In this document: positions 9,169 to 18,789 of the stretch, in pieces
Position numbering within the stretch: the stretch's first letter is position 1
Layout: every line of letters starts with the position of its first letter
DNA from: Adiantum capillus-veneris
Lineage: Eukaryota > Streptophyta > Polypodiopsida > Polypodiales > Pteridaceae
Length of the DNA stretch: 60,000 nt
Assembly (NCBI GenBank): GCA_014529385.2
Contig: CM043971.1
Span: 32,819,209 to 32,879,208, forward strand
Reading direction: 5' to 3'
The notes under the pieces: model-generated
Databases searched by the model: none
What the model saw: only the letters and a program-made list of their open reading frames with translations
Told to the model about the DNA's origin: nothing
Translations under genes and position numbers: made by a program

Positions 9169-11475
9169 AAAATTTCAGCATGACCACCCACTTGTTAGGC
9201 CTATTTTTGACCCTCAGGATGCACCACAAATGGCTGAAAATGTAGATGATCCAGTGGTGTTTGAGCCAGATGATGTTGGACAGCAAATTGAGGCTCCTGA
9301 AGGGCATTTGCAGCCAAGAAACAATGCTGAAAATGGTGCTGAAAATGATGTACAACAGCCCATTGTTGATGATTTTGTAGTGCCACCTGATGTAAACCCA
9401 TTGCTGGATAATGTTGATCATTGGGTGAGGCGGTCTACTCCTCAAAGACGGCCTGTGAGTCGATATGACCCCTCTTTGCATTACATTTTGTTGACAGATG
9501 AGGAAGAGCCTCTTACGTATAAAGAGGTAAAGACATATGAGCACAGCGACAAGTGGGAGCTTGCTATGCAGGAAGAGATTAAAGCTTTGCATGCTAATCA
9601 TACTTGGGATTTGGTTGAATTGCCCAAAGGAAGGAAAGCTATTCCTAACAAATGGGTGTGTAAAATCAAAACTCTTGATGCAAAACCCAAGTATAAGGCA
9701 AGGCTCGTGGCAAAGGGATATGTTCAATCCGAGGGCATTTGCAGCCAAGAAACAATGCTGAAAATGGTGCTGAAAATGATGTACAACAGCCCATTGTTGA
9801 TGATTTTGTAGTGCCACCTGATGTAAACCCATTGCTGGATAATGTTGATCATTGGGTGAGGCGGTCTACTCCTCAAAGACGGCCTGTGAGTCGATATGAC
9901 CCCTCTTTGCATTACATTTTGTTGACAGATGAGGGAGAGCCTCTTACGTATAAAGAGGTAAAGACATATGAGCACAGCGACAAGTGGGAGCTTGCTATGC
10001 AGGAAGAGATTAAAGCTTTGCATGCTAATCATACTTGGGATTTGGTTGAATTGCCCAAAGGAAGGAAAGCTATTCCTAACAAATGGGTGTGTAAAATCAA
10101 AACTCTTGATGCAAAACCCAAGTATAAGGCAAGGCTCGTGGCAAAGGCATATGTTCAATCCGAGGGCATAGACTTTCAGGAAGTGTTCTCTCCTGTTGTG
10201 AAGATGACCACGTTGCGTGTATTGTTTGCCATAGTGGCTGCTCTTGATTTGGAAATGGACCAAATGGATGTACATACCGCTTTCTTGCATGGTGACGTGG
10301 AAGAAGAGCTTTACATGAAGCAACCCGAGGGTTTTGTCATCCCTAGCAAGGAACATTTGGTATGTATGCGGAATAGAAACTTGTATGGGCTGAAACAATC
10401 ATGTAGACAGTGGTACAAGAAGTTTGATCGCTTCATGCTTAAACATGGTTACAAAAGAAGCCATGCAGACCATTGTTTGTATACCAAACGTGATGAGGAT
10501 GGCAGCCCGATCATTCTATGTAGACGATATGTTGATAGCTACAAAGAAAAGAAGCACTGTAGATACTCTTAAAGGGCAGCTGAAATCTGCGTTTTCAATG
10601 AAAGACCTTGGGGCAGCTGAACATATACTTGGAGTGCGTGTTACACGGCAAAGAGACAAGCGCCTATTGTATTTGTCGCAAGAAAAGTACATTGAAAAGG
10701 TGCTGGACAGATTTAACATGGCTGAAGCAAAGCCTCTTGGTGTGCCATTACAGCCATATGTTAAAATCTCCAAGGATGATTGTCCCAAGTCAAAGGAAGA
10801 AGCCAATGACATGCAAGGTGTGCCTTATGCTTCAGCTTGGGGTTCACTTATGTATGCTATGGTTGCTACTAGGCCTGACATAGCCCATGCAGTGGGAGTT
10901 GTGAGCCGGTTTATGGCTATTCCAGGCAAGTTGCATTGGGATGCAGTGAAGTCCATTATGAGGTACTTGAAAGGGACTAAAAACAAATGCCTCTGCTATG
11001 GTAAAGGACCAATGGAGTTGAAGGGATTTTGTGACTCTGACATGGCTGGTGATGTAGATACACGGAAATCCACAAGTGGCTATGTATTACTCTTGCGGGA
11101 GGTGCTGTTTCATGGTGTTCTAGATTGCAAAAGATTGTTGCATTGTCTACTACAGAGGCTGAATATATTTCAGCCACTGAGGCTTCCAAAGATGCTATTT
11201 GGTTAGCACGCCTATGCAGCAAGTTTGGCTTGCCTGCCAAGGCACCTATGCTTGGTTGTGATAGCCAGAGTGCTATATGTCTGGCAAAAAACGCCATGTT
11301 TCATGCACGCACAAAGCATATTGATGTGCGGTATCACTTCATACGAGAAGTGCTTGAGGATGGCCTTATTACATTGGTTAAGGTCCATACATCACAAAAT
11401 CCAGCCGATGCTCTCACTAAGTGCTTACCCAAAGCACAACATCATCTATGCATAGAGATGGTGGGAGTCACGTAG
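9169..11475 (+). pseudogene. copia reverse transcriptase and RNase H, second half of the polyprotein
   Basis: Coding resumes right after the inserted element. A linker (about 9230-9480) is followed by the RT start HTWDLVELPKGRKAIPNKWV, then KARLVAK. A 431-bp segment is then duplicated, and the second copy continues into IDFQEVFSPVVKMTTLR, MDVHTAFLHGDVEEELYM and LYGLKQ. The catalytic YVDD is intact at 10517-10528 but lies in a different frame from the preceding RT. Later motifs include TRPDIAHAVGVVSRF and the RNase H GFCDSDMAGDVDTRKSTSGY. Another shift near 11105 precedes ALSTTEAEYIS and ARTKHIDVRYHFIRE. The frame ends in a TAG at 11473, just before the polypurine tract. Confidence 0.92.
9300..10161 (+). 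repeat. 431-bp tandem duplication in the copia reverse transcriptase
   Basis: About 9300-9730 and 9731-10161 match nearly base for base (offset 431, not a multiple of three). Copy 1 starts at AGGGCATTTGCAGCC and the junction reads GAGGGCATTTGCAGCC, so GGGCAT is shared at the breakpoints. Confidence 0.92.
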
Positions 11476-11500
11476 CTTAAAGGAGCCATTTATTCCTTTA

Positions 11501-11510
11501 AGTGGGAGGT
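11501..11510 (+). promoter_or_regulatory. copia polypurine tract
   Basis: AGTGGGAGGT directly precedes the 3' LTR TGTTGGG; purine-rich, correct position. Confidence 0.75.
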
Positions 11511-11769
11511 TGTTGGGTTAAAGGCCTAAATAACCCCTTTTTGTACATTTTTATACTTTGTCCAGGTTCAATATGAACCTGGACACATTTTTTAAAGGTC
11601 ACTTATAATAAAAGTGGGAAAACCCAAAACCTTATTGAGTTTTTCCCAAAAACGTGAGCCCTCTCTCTTCTGCTAGCGCTTCCTCTCCTGCTGGCCTTCG
11701 CCTCACCTCTCTGCACACTGCACTTCCTCGTGTGCTCTATCACTTGCACACACCGCCACGCGCTCATCA
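11511..11769 (+). repeat. copia 3' LTR
   Basis: 259 bp, TG...CA. It carries a perfect 12-bp inverted repeat, TGTCCAGGTTCA and TGAACCTGGACA (11559-11570, 11574-11585) with an ATA loop, which the 5' LTR lacks. Confidence 0.93.
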
Positions 11770-12359
11770 AGATATATGAGAGATAGCTTTTGGTGGTTAC
11801 CCATGCTCTTACACAGTGGCGACATTACCTACTCGGAGCCGATTTTACGGTCTTCACAGATCATCACAGTTTACGCTACTTCTTGTCACAGAAGTAGCTA
11901 TCGGAAAAGCAGATGCGGTGGGCGAACATCTTGTCATAGTTTCACTTCCAGATTGTGCACGTGCAGGGACAGAAGAACTTGGTGGTAGATGCTTTGTCCC
12001 AAAAGCCATTGGTCTTGGCTATTTCCGTGATACATCATAGAAGCTTCGAGGACATGGTCGATTAGTACGCCACAAATCCAGATTTTACAGATGTATTCAA
12101 TCAAATACAGAATGGGGAGCTAGTAGAGGGATATTCCATTCGGGATGGCTACTTGATGAAGAAAACGATGTTGTGCGTTACACAGCTGTTGAGGGAAAAG
12201 GTTCTAACCGAATGCCCTTGTCCACCATTTACGAGTCACCACTGCATTGATACCATCTTGAAAGGTGTGGAGTGATACTTCTTTTGGCCGAGACTCAAGA
12301 AGGACGTGGACGATTTTCAGTTGCTTGGTATGCCAGAAGATCAAGTTTGGCAGGCATAA
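11770..12359 (+). pseudogene. gypsy A RNase H end and integrase zinc region
   Basis: The RNase H frame cut at 2854 resumes here: WRHYLLGADFTVFTDHHSLRY, shifting frame near 11840-11885, then VVDALSQKPLVLA (about 11980). The spacer FTDVFNQIQNGELVEGYSI and the sequence DTILKGVE then YFFWPRLKKDVDDF lead to the Cys-X2-Cys of the integrase zinc site (CLVCQKIKFGRHN, about 12322-12359). Several stops interrupt it. The join with 1010-2854 is proved by domain order and by the copia target duplication. Confidence 0.85.
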
Positions 12360-13519
12360 TGTCACGTGACACATCCCAACCCTATGTGTCCGTGGACAAG
12401 CTACACCACAGCAGGGTTCAGTCAGTTCAGTCAAGTCTAGATTAGCAGTGATCTGGCACTTTTGTGAGTCTATTCGTAGACCGTGCATGCCTAGTCACAT
12501 AGCATAGATGCATATCCTCCGGTTGCACACAGCATGATCATCAGTATTCCCTTCAGAATCCATCAGATTCAGTCAGGGAATTTTAGCCTATTTTCCTATT
12601 TTTTGGTTATTTTCACTTATTATTTTTTAGTGACTTTCCAACAAAAGTAGGTAGGGCAATTTTGGTAAGTTAATATATAAGCAAACCCAAGTTAGCACTT
12701 TCTGGCAGAAGAGGCAGCAGGAGCTTCCCGCTCAACAGGCAACTTCTCAGCAGTACCCCCCCTCTCTCAGTAACCCTAGCATTTTCAACCCTAGGCCATC
12801 CTCTCCCATCCCTTGGCGCTTCCTTCCACAGCAAGCCATCGCCAACAACCATCAACACCCTAGCGACTGCAGGTTCCCATTGTCGCCAGCAGATTCAAGC
12901 CTTGCCAGCGATTTCCCCACTTCAGCCCATTGGCGTTTTTGGACTTCCAACAAGCTAGCGTTTTTGGCAAAGGACAGATTCAGCCAGCGTTTTTGATTCT
13001 CAGCCTTTACCGCATCAGACCACAGCGTTTTCAGCGCTATGGACACCAATAGATCAGCCCCAAGATGGTTGCAGATGTTCCCCCATTTTCAGCCATAAGA
13101 ACGCAGCCAAAACAGTCAATTTCAGCCACCGAAACAGTCCCAAAATTCAGCAGTTAGAAGATCTCAGATTTCAACCACCAAGTCGTCGTCATCATCACCG
13201 TCATCGTCATCGGCATAGTCCCATTGCATCAGTCCATTGCATATGCATTGTACACCTTTGTGCAATCAAAGTAGACCACTCTCGCCGACGAGAGTGGGGC
13301 CTTCGGAGGAGGGTTTTACAACCTCTCAGTGTCGTATCTCTTCTCTCTCCTTCTCTCAGTCTCATTCGCTTGCACGCACAATATCCACTCACTTTGTTCG
13401 TGATCATAGCACTCTCCATAAGACGGAAGGCTCTCTCCTTCCCTAAGAACTAAAAAACCCTTGAGCAATAAAGATCACTAATCTTGAAAAATACAACATT
13501 CATTCCGCTGCACCTTACA
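12360..13519 (+). repeat. LTR of gypsy element B
   Basis: About 1160 bp from TGTCACGTGACACATCCC to CACCTTACA, followed by a perfect primer site. It has a TATA box TATATAAGC (about 12673-12682), a poly(A) signal AATAAA near 13466, and several repeats of CAGCGTTTTTGG-like words (12920-13040). No matching 3' LTR is in the window, so the start is placed from TG...CA and from the end of gypsy A coding. Confidence 0.7.
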
Positions 13520-13520
13520 T

Positions 13521-13532
13521 TGGTATCAGAGC
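13521..13532 (+). promoter_or_regulatory. gypsy B primer-binding site
   Basis: Perfect TGGTATCAGAGC, complementary to the initiator Met tRNA 3' end, one base after the LTR. Confidence 0.88.
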
Positions 13533-14001
13533 TTTGGAAGTGTTCTGCATTACTCAAGGAAAGAACCACAAGAACCACAAGAATTTTTTTTGCTTGTTGC
13601 GATCGTACGAACCCAAGTTCGCTTGGGCGTGTCGATTCCTAATCGTGTTTTGTTGAAGAGTGACAAGAATCCCAAGAAAGAAGGGCTTGTCCATCCTCCC
13701 CTTGTGTCTCTTTTCACTCATTGAGAGCGGACTGTGCACTTAGCGGCCGGCCAATCGACGTGAGGTGGGAAAAAGCAACCTTGGTGTGAGCGCAAGGCCG
13801 CCAAGGGGTGCGCCCGCAGAAAAGGGTAGAGCTCGGGTGAAGAGAAGATCCTTCTCCAACGCGATTTGCAAGCGAAAGGAAACCTCAAGAACCTCAAGAA
13901 CCTCAAGAACCCAAGACCCTCAAGAATCAAGAACCTCACGAACCTCAAGACCCTCAAGAACCCAAGTTCCTAGCAAGCTTAAGATCCCAAGATCATAGTG
14001 C
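13533..14001 (+). other. gypsy B leader with AACCTCAAG repeats
   Basis: Untranslated leader between primer site and gag. From about 13876 to 13970 it consists of a 9-base motif AACCTCAAG and variants (AACCCAAGA, ACCCTCAAG) repeated about ten times. A shorter AAGAACCAC repeat lies near 13560. Confidence 0.75.
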
Positions 14002-15597
14002 ATGGTCGTCACCCGAAGCGGAATGGATACTTCGTATACAGGTGATGAGCATGAGAGAGGCAACGAAGACTCGTCCCCACCCGGAGATGATTTCTTCAAC
14101 CCTCCCCCTTCGCCATCTACGCCACCAAGTGCACCAAACCCTATGGAGGAAACGGTCAAGCAGATGATGGCCATGATGGATAGACAAGAAGCAAATCGCC
14201 TTGCTCAAGACCGTGAGCACCTTGCTCAGGAACGTGAGCGCCTTGCTCTTGCCGCAAAACAAGAAGAAAATCGACTTGCTTTCGAACGCGAGCGCGATGA
14301 ACGAGAAGCTCAAAGGGAGATTCGCAATCAAGAGTTTATTTCCCACATGCTAGCCTCGAAGACCGAACCACCCAAAGATCGTGGGAGTTCCTATAGTGGT
14401 GCAAGCCACAATGCAGATTCCAACAACCCAGTCACCGAAAAGTTGACTTTCAGTAAGTATGATGGTAAGATGGATGCTACGGTGATTCATTCTTGGTTGC
14501 ATCAATTTAATGCTTATTTTGCGACAACTAAGAAAACAGGATATAGCAAAGTTTTGACGGCAGCTATGTACCTTGCCGGTGATGCCATCAATTGGTACCA
14601 TGCATGGCAAGAGGCACAGCTAGCCGCGCACCTAGAGGCAGCCGACGATTTCACACCCCTCTCTTTTAGTTGGGCTGATTTCCAAGACAAGCTCAAGGCG
14701 CGGTTTATGCCACCTCAGTACCTCGCACGATTGAAGGACGATTGGCGCGCTCTCAAGCAAAATGGTATGCCGGTTATGTCTTTTTCTAATCGTGTTTTGC
14801 AGCTAGGTACCCAATTACGCATGTCGGATGATGAGCGCAAAGAGGCTTTTCTCTTTAGATTGGACGAGTATATCAAGTACGATGTCGAGGTATTCGATCC
14901 AATCGATCTCAACAAGGCGATAGCGATTGCTCTCGCACAGGAGATGAAGCACAACAAGGGAAAGCCTAAGGAGAAAAAGACTTCCACAAGTACCTTGCAG
15001 ACTTCTCAGAACCCTCAGAACGGTAAGAATGATAACTCTTCTAACCAATCTTCCAACAGTATCTCAACAAAGAATTCTTCCAATGAATCTAAGGGTAAGG
15101 CTAACACAACTGCTAAACCTAAGCTTACTCCAGATGAAAAGGTAGCACAAGGAATTGTAGGAGGATACATCACTTCGGAAGAACAAAGCACTTATTCTAA
15201 GGAAGGTCGTTGTTTTCATTGTCACATTAAGGGTCACATAAAAAGAACGTGTCCTAAGCTTGAATCGAATGAATCTAAAGAACCCACAGTACCCACTACG
15301 TCTGTCAATGCAATGAATGATAACACGATTATGCCCAAAGTTTCTCAGGACCCTCCCATTGATGATTCTCTCATTAAATGTTATGGTCGTACGTCGGGGT
15401 ACCGTTTTGTCATATTGTTGGACCCAGGTAGAATTTACCCCGACACCACAAATAATCACTTCAAGACGCTTCACAATTCACAATTGATTCAACACTGGTC
15501 CAACGGAGTTCCATGCCTAGAGATATTGTCCCCAAAGACTGGCGCCCTTTCAGTATTTCTTTTCGTATTAATCTGTGTTCAAAGTACAAGAGTGTAG
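14002..15597 (+). CDS. gypsy B gag polyprotein, open but truncated in the protease
   Basis: Open frame of 531 codons from ATG 14002 (MVVTRSGMDTS). Seen in order: an acidic and Pro-rich N-terminus (1-50); a charged helical segment with repeated LAQDREHLAQERERLA heptads, probably coiled coil (50-115); a retrotransposon gag capsid domain (about 150-320: KLTFSKYDGKMDATVIHSWL, AGDAINWYHAWQ); a Ser/Asn-rich linker (325-380); and a zinc knuckle CFHCHIKGHIKRTC (404-417) with all ligands. Near codons 468-475, FVILLDPGR resembles a protease entry, but sequence of an inverted LTR follows and the last 60 or so codons are not gag. Pol is absent. It is the only clean gag in the window and so the most recently active frame. 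Confidence 0.85.
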   Translation: MVVTRSGMDTSYTGDEHERGNEDSSPPGDDFFNPPPSPSTPPSAPNPMEETVKQMMAMMDRQEANRLAQDREHLAQERERLALAAKQEENRLAFERERDEREAQREIRNQEFISHMLASKTEPPKDRGSSYSGASHNADSNNPVTEKLTFSKYDGKMDATVIHSWLHQFNAYFATTKKTGYSKVLTAAMYLAGDAINWYHAWQEAQLAAHLEAADDFTPLSFSWADFQDKLKARFMPPQYLARLKDDWRALKQNGMPVMSFSNRVLQLGTQLRMSDDERKEAFLFRLDEYIKYDVEVFDPIDLNKAIAIALAQEMKHNKGKPKEKKTSTSTLQTSQNPQNGKNDNSSNQSSNSISTKNSSNESKGKANTTAKPKLTPDEKVAQGIVGGYITSEEQSTYSKEGRCFHCHIKGHIKRTCPKLESNESKEPTVPTTSVNAMNDNTIMPKVSQDPPIDDSLIKCYGRTSGYRFVILLDPGRIYPDTTNNHFKTLHNSQLIQHWSNGVPCLEILSPKTGALSVFLFVLICVQSTRV

Positions 15598-16040
15598 GCA
15601 GGCACCCACTCTCAGACCCTGCGTCCAGATGCTCTCAGTTGTGAGGCCCTGCCCACATATTTAAGTGTTTACAAGGGATGCTAAAAGCAGAGCCCAAAAG
15701 CTGAAAATCAAAACTCTTAAAAGCAAAAGAGCTCTCTCTCTCTCTCTCAAGCTAAGTGGAAATAAAGCAATTTCCAAAAAAGGCCCCAGCGTAAAATGAA
15801 GCAGCAAAAGCTGCGCCAAATTCTGCCCCAAAAGCTACGTAGAGCAGCCCGCCAAAAGCGTCGCAAAATCCAGGCCAGCTTGTACAGTTCTGCCACGTAT
15901 CAGCCAATCCGTAGTTTTAGGGTTTTTGTACTGCAGTGCCACGTCAGCAATATTTAGCAACGTCCCCATTTCAGCCACGTCATCATTCCAAAGGGGAGGT
16001 GTGTACAATGTACACCATGCCACGTCACTACGTTGTGACA
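15408..16040 (-). repeat. inverted LTR of the TGTSACA family, probably solo
   Basis: Read on the minus strand it starts TGTCACAACGTAGTGACGTGG (plus end 16040) and carries the family's 3' half: TATTAATACGAAAAGAAATACTGAAAGGGCGCC-like sequence at about 15525-15570, matching 6697-6722 in reverse. The left edge (15408, or nearer 15500) is uncertain. The flanks CGTTT and AGTAC do not form a target duplication, so recombination rather than simple insertion is likely. Confidence 0.65.
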
Positions 16041-16563
16041 AGTACACGAGGGACTTGGACACTGCTTTTGCCAAGGTCCGGAAGGCTTTAGAGAAATCTC
16101 AAGAAAGACACAAAAAGGCAGCAAATCGACACCGTCACGATTTGAAATTAAAGGAAGACGATTGGGTTACGATTTGAGAAGGCACACCTGAGAAAGAAAA
16201 AGGGAAAGGAGCGGTTTTTCCAAAGCTTAGCATGAGATACTATGGATTTTTCCAGATAAAAGAAAATATAAATGATGTCTCCTTTGGACTGAAGCTGCCA
16301 GATACTTGGAGAATTCACAATGCTTTTCATGTGAGTCTCTTGAAGCCTTTTAAAGGCGATGTGCCCGATGATGGGGAGCCAAATCAGCAACCCGAAGTGG
16401 AGGAAAGCGAGGAGATACTCGTTCCAAAACAGATACTGACACATAAAGATAGAAAGATAAAAGGTAAAGTGATGAGGCGGTTCTTGGTTAAATTCAAGAA
16501 CTATCCTGCATTGGATGCGAAGTGGATGGAGGAGGAGGACCTTGAAGCATTCGGTTTAACATA
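16041..16563 (+). pseudogene. chromovirus integrase C-terminus and chromodomain
   Basis: The integrase end reads RDLDTAFAKVRKALEKSQER (about 16050-16110), then, after frame changes near 16160-16240, IHNAFHVSLLKPFKGDVP (about 16310-16365). A chromodomain follows (about 16415-16560): QILTHKDRKIKGK, FLVKFKNYPALDAKWMEEED. This marks the source as a chromovirus branch of Ty3/gypsy; in that branch the chromodomain steers integration to particular chromatin. The stop is at 16562. It may be the 3' end of element A or B; the core of integrase is missing on either reading. Confidence 0.8.
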
Positions 16564-16967
16564 GTCTACTCCGATAGAACCCCGATTCAGCATGGGCGAA
16601 TCTAGTGCAACAGGTATGCACATGAGGGGAGTCAATCCACTCCTTTGTCGACAGATTGCCATGATATTTTGATTTGATATAGAGTCACTGATGCCCCTTT
16701 GGGTTTCAAGGATACTGCTGAGCTGACAGTATTCTGTTGTATGACTTTATGAACTGGAATTCCCGATAATGAAAATGATACTGATCGATTTATACTTGAC
16801 TTGTTTTAAGTGCAGGAACTGATAGACGAAATGACTGCAGCATTTCGGTCTCATAAATCTCTATAGACATGATTGCTTGGATTAGTTAATCGGGCATCTG
16901 TGAGGTCCCGACTAGAGCTAGATGCGATTGCTAAATACGTTGCCGATTAATCATGGTGCGGGGTATG
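16564..16967 (+). other. chromovirus 3' untranslated region
   Basis: About 400 bases between the chromodomain stop and an LTR start. No gene is seen. The last bases, GGTGCGGGGTA, could be a polypurine tract. Confidence 0.5.
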
Positions 16968-17345
16968 TCACAAACCGTGGCAGCAGAACCCCAGACACAT
17001 TGCATGGAGTACGTGCGATGTACTTAGTTCAAGCAATATAAAGAAATACCGAAAGGGGCGCCAAGGTTTGGGGCCAGTGCTCTCTGTAGCAAACTTGGAC
17101 ACCCCAAATCTAGATTCTATCGCGACACAGCAGAGATTCACATTAAAACAGTTCACAAAAGCGACACGACCCGGCGTAGTTCTGTGCCAAGAGGTATTGG
17201 CCCCAAAGACTGGCACCCCTTTCGATATTTCTTTTTATATTAATCTGTGTGCAAAGTACAAGAGTCCGCGGGAACTCACACTCAGACTCTGCGTCCAAAT
17301 GCTCTGAGTAATGAGGCCCAAAAGACCTATTTATTGTTACAAGGT
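16968..17345. repeat. shuffled LTR pieces of the TGTSACA family in both orientations
   Basis: TGTCACAAACCGTGGC (16968) is an LTR start. GCAATATAAAGAAATACCGAAAGGG (17034-17059) matches 6695 on the plus strand. From about 17186 to 17250 the same segment appears inverted (GGCACCCCTTTCGATATTTC). Nearby 17250-17310 matches 15575-15640. The two orientations face each other across about 100 bases. Confidence 0.65.
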
Positions 17346-18789
17346 GTCACAAACGCGAGCACACACGAATAATAAACAAGATAAAAATAAATAATCTCTC
17401 AACTATACAGAGTTGAGGGAGAAGTTCGACACAATATTTGGGACCACAAGATGGGCTGGTCCCCCCCCTTAAAGAGAATCCTTTATTAGAGAGAATCTTT
17501 TCACAAGCACAAGAACTGGAGAAAACCCCTCTGTTCAATTCTCAGACTCGATGGTCGTTCCTTCCCGTCAGGGAAATCCAAGAGACGAGCTTTTCCGTTT
17601 GTACTCAAAGTCGAGACTTCGCAGACAATTTCCAAATTCCGTTCCCAAAATTCCCAAGCGTAGGCAAAGGCCTTCCCGCTTCTCCTTCGCGATGAAGTAC
17701 CTGCAAACACACACACAAGCACGGGACAACAATTCGTATGGCGAATCCACAATAGAAACCTGTCGCTCTTGCGCGGAAAAAGCGACTTCTGTGCTTCGTA
17801 GTCTCGCGATCTCTTGCGTCTTCTGGCGGGAGAGTCTTCTCTTGCTGGCGCTGGCAACTCCTTTCTCTGAGTGAGGACATGGGATGCTTTTATAGCTCTC
17901 TGGCCACGGCAGGAATAACTGAGCAGAGGCTGCCCGCGTAACGATCGTGGCGGATTTTTTCTTATTTTTATTTATTTTTATTTTTATTATTTTTTATTTT
18001 TTTGTTATACCCGAAATAGGGAGAGAGAATTCGTTGGCTAGTTTTGTTGCTTTATTTTCTAGGTGGCTGCCCAATTATTAAGCGGGCGGCCGGCATATTT
18101 AAAATTGGTCTGGACCTGCCCAAAAATTCCATAAAACCTTATACGTTAAAAACAATGCTTTTCACGGCACTTCCTAGGCGTCCCTGGATGCAACCACACG
18201 CACAAATGCAATGCAGACATAGATTCCTCGCAGGAAAGCGTCTGCTCTTCTCGGAAAACTTGTTAAAATATTCCACTTTTTAAGAAAAGCTTCTTGAACC
18301 CATCTTTATTCTTGTGCTTGCGTATTTCTCTTTCCAGTTCGGGTTTCCTGCCAGACCAATGAGATATTTCCTTTCCAATGCTCCCGTCACCCCATCACGT
18401 GACGCATCAGAAATATTCGTTTCCCGGTCTCTCCTACTGAACTAACGATAAAACCCCTTCGCGATCCTTAATGTCACCCATCATATAACACATCAGAGTT
18501 GTCCGTTCTTGATGGCTTTTAATAATTCCATTATATCTACAGTTCCTAACCTTACGGTTCAAGTGCACATCTTTAAATATCCTAATTTCAATAAAAAAGA
18601 AATTACTTGAGAAAATAAGAATATAGTCCATTTAGCAACATCCCTCTGGCTTCTAAACAGTTGTTCTCAACTGTAGTGCTTGTACATATCCTTCCAGAGT
18701 CTCGAGATAGGATGCTAATTCCTTCTGTCATTCACTGAGCATCTAGAGTAGAATAATTCTTAAACTTTACCAAATACTTCCGTGTAATC
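17346..18789 (-). other. probable 3' LTR and 3' UTR of the minus-strand gypsy
   Basis: Lies downstream of the minus-strand chromovirus pol. A minus-strand TATA box (GAGCTATAAAAGC, plus 17886-17897) suggests an LTR promoter. A T/A-rich stretch lies at 17955-18005. Motifs GTCACCCCATCACGTGACGCATCAG (18383) and GTCACCCATCATATAACACATCAG (18472) resemble each other. LTR edges were not found and no gene is supported; open frames here are short and featureless. Confidence 0.4.

Larger units (their letters stand above)
2855..11769 (+). mobile_element. Ty1/copia retrotransposon with both LTRs, inserted in gypsy A
   Basis: The element begins TGTTGGGTTAAAGG at 2855 and ends CTCATCA at 11769. It is flanked by a perfect 5-bp target duplication AGATA (2850-2854 and 11770-11774). 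It has two similar LTRs (248 and 259 bp), a primer site, gag, protease, integrase, reverse transcriptase and RNase H in copia order, and a polypurine tract before the 3' LTR. It interrupts the RNase H of gypsy A and is itself interrupted at 6194-9168. Coding is decayed by stops, frameshifts and a 431-bp duplication. Without the inner insertion it would be about 5.9 kb, a usual copia size. Confidence 0.95.
1..12359 (+). mobile_element. Ty3/gypsy element A, degenerate, interrupted by a copia element
   Basis: The parts read in normal gypsy order on the plus strand: gag, zinc knuckle, protease, reverse transcriptase, RNase H, then integrase zinc region. The element enters the window already inside gag. 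It is split at 2854/11770: RNase H coding stops at 2854 and resumes at 11770, on either side of a complete copia insertion. Coding ends at 12359 just after the integrase Cys-Cys motif, where the LTR of another gypsy element begins. A chromodomain tail at 16041-16563 could be its far 3' end, but about 230-250 codons of integrase core are missing between them. Many stops and frameshifts make it a dead copy. Confidence 0.85.

Noticed and set aside
9101-10398. Minus-strand frames of 224-243 codons opposite the copia reverse transcriptase
   Set aside because: They are antisense shadows of the RT coding strand, repeated because of the 431-bp duplication.
17438-17880. Overlapping 85-118 codon frames on both strands
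   Set aside because: No domain; they lie over a probable minus-strand LTR promoter region with a TATA box.
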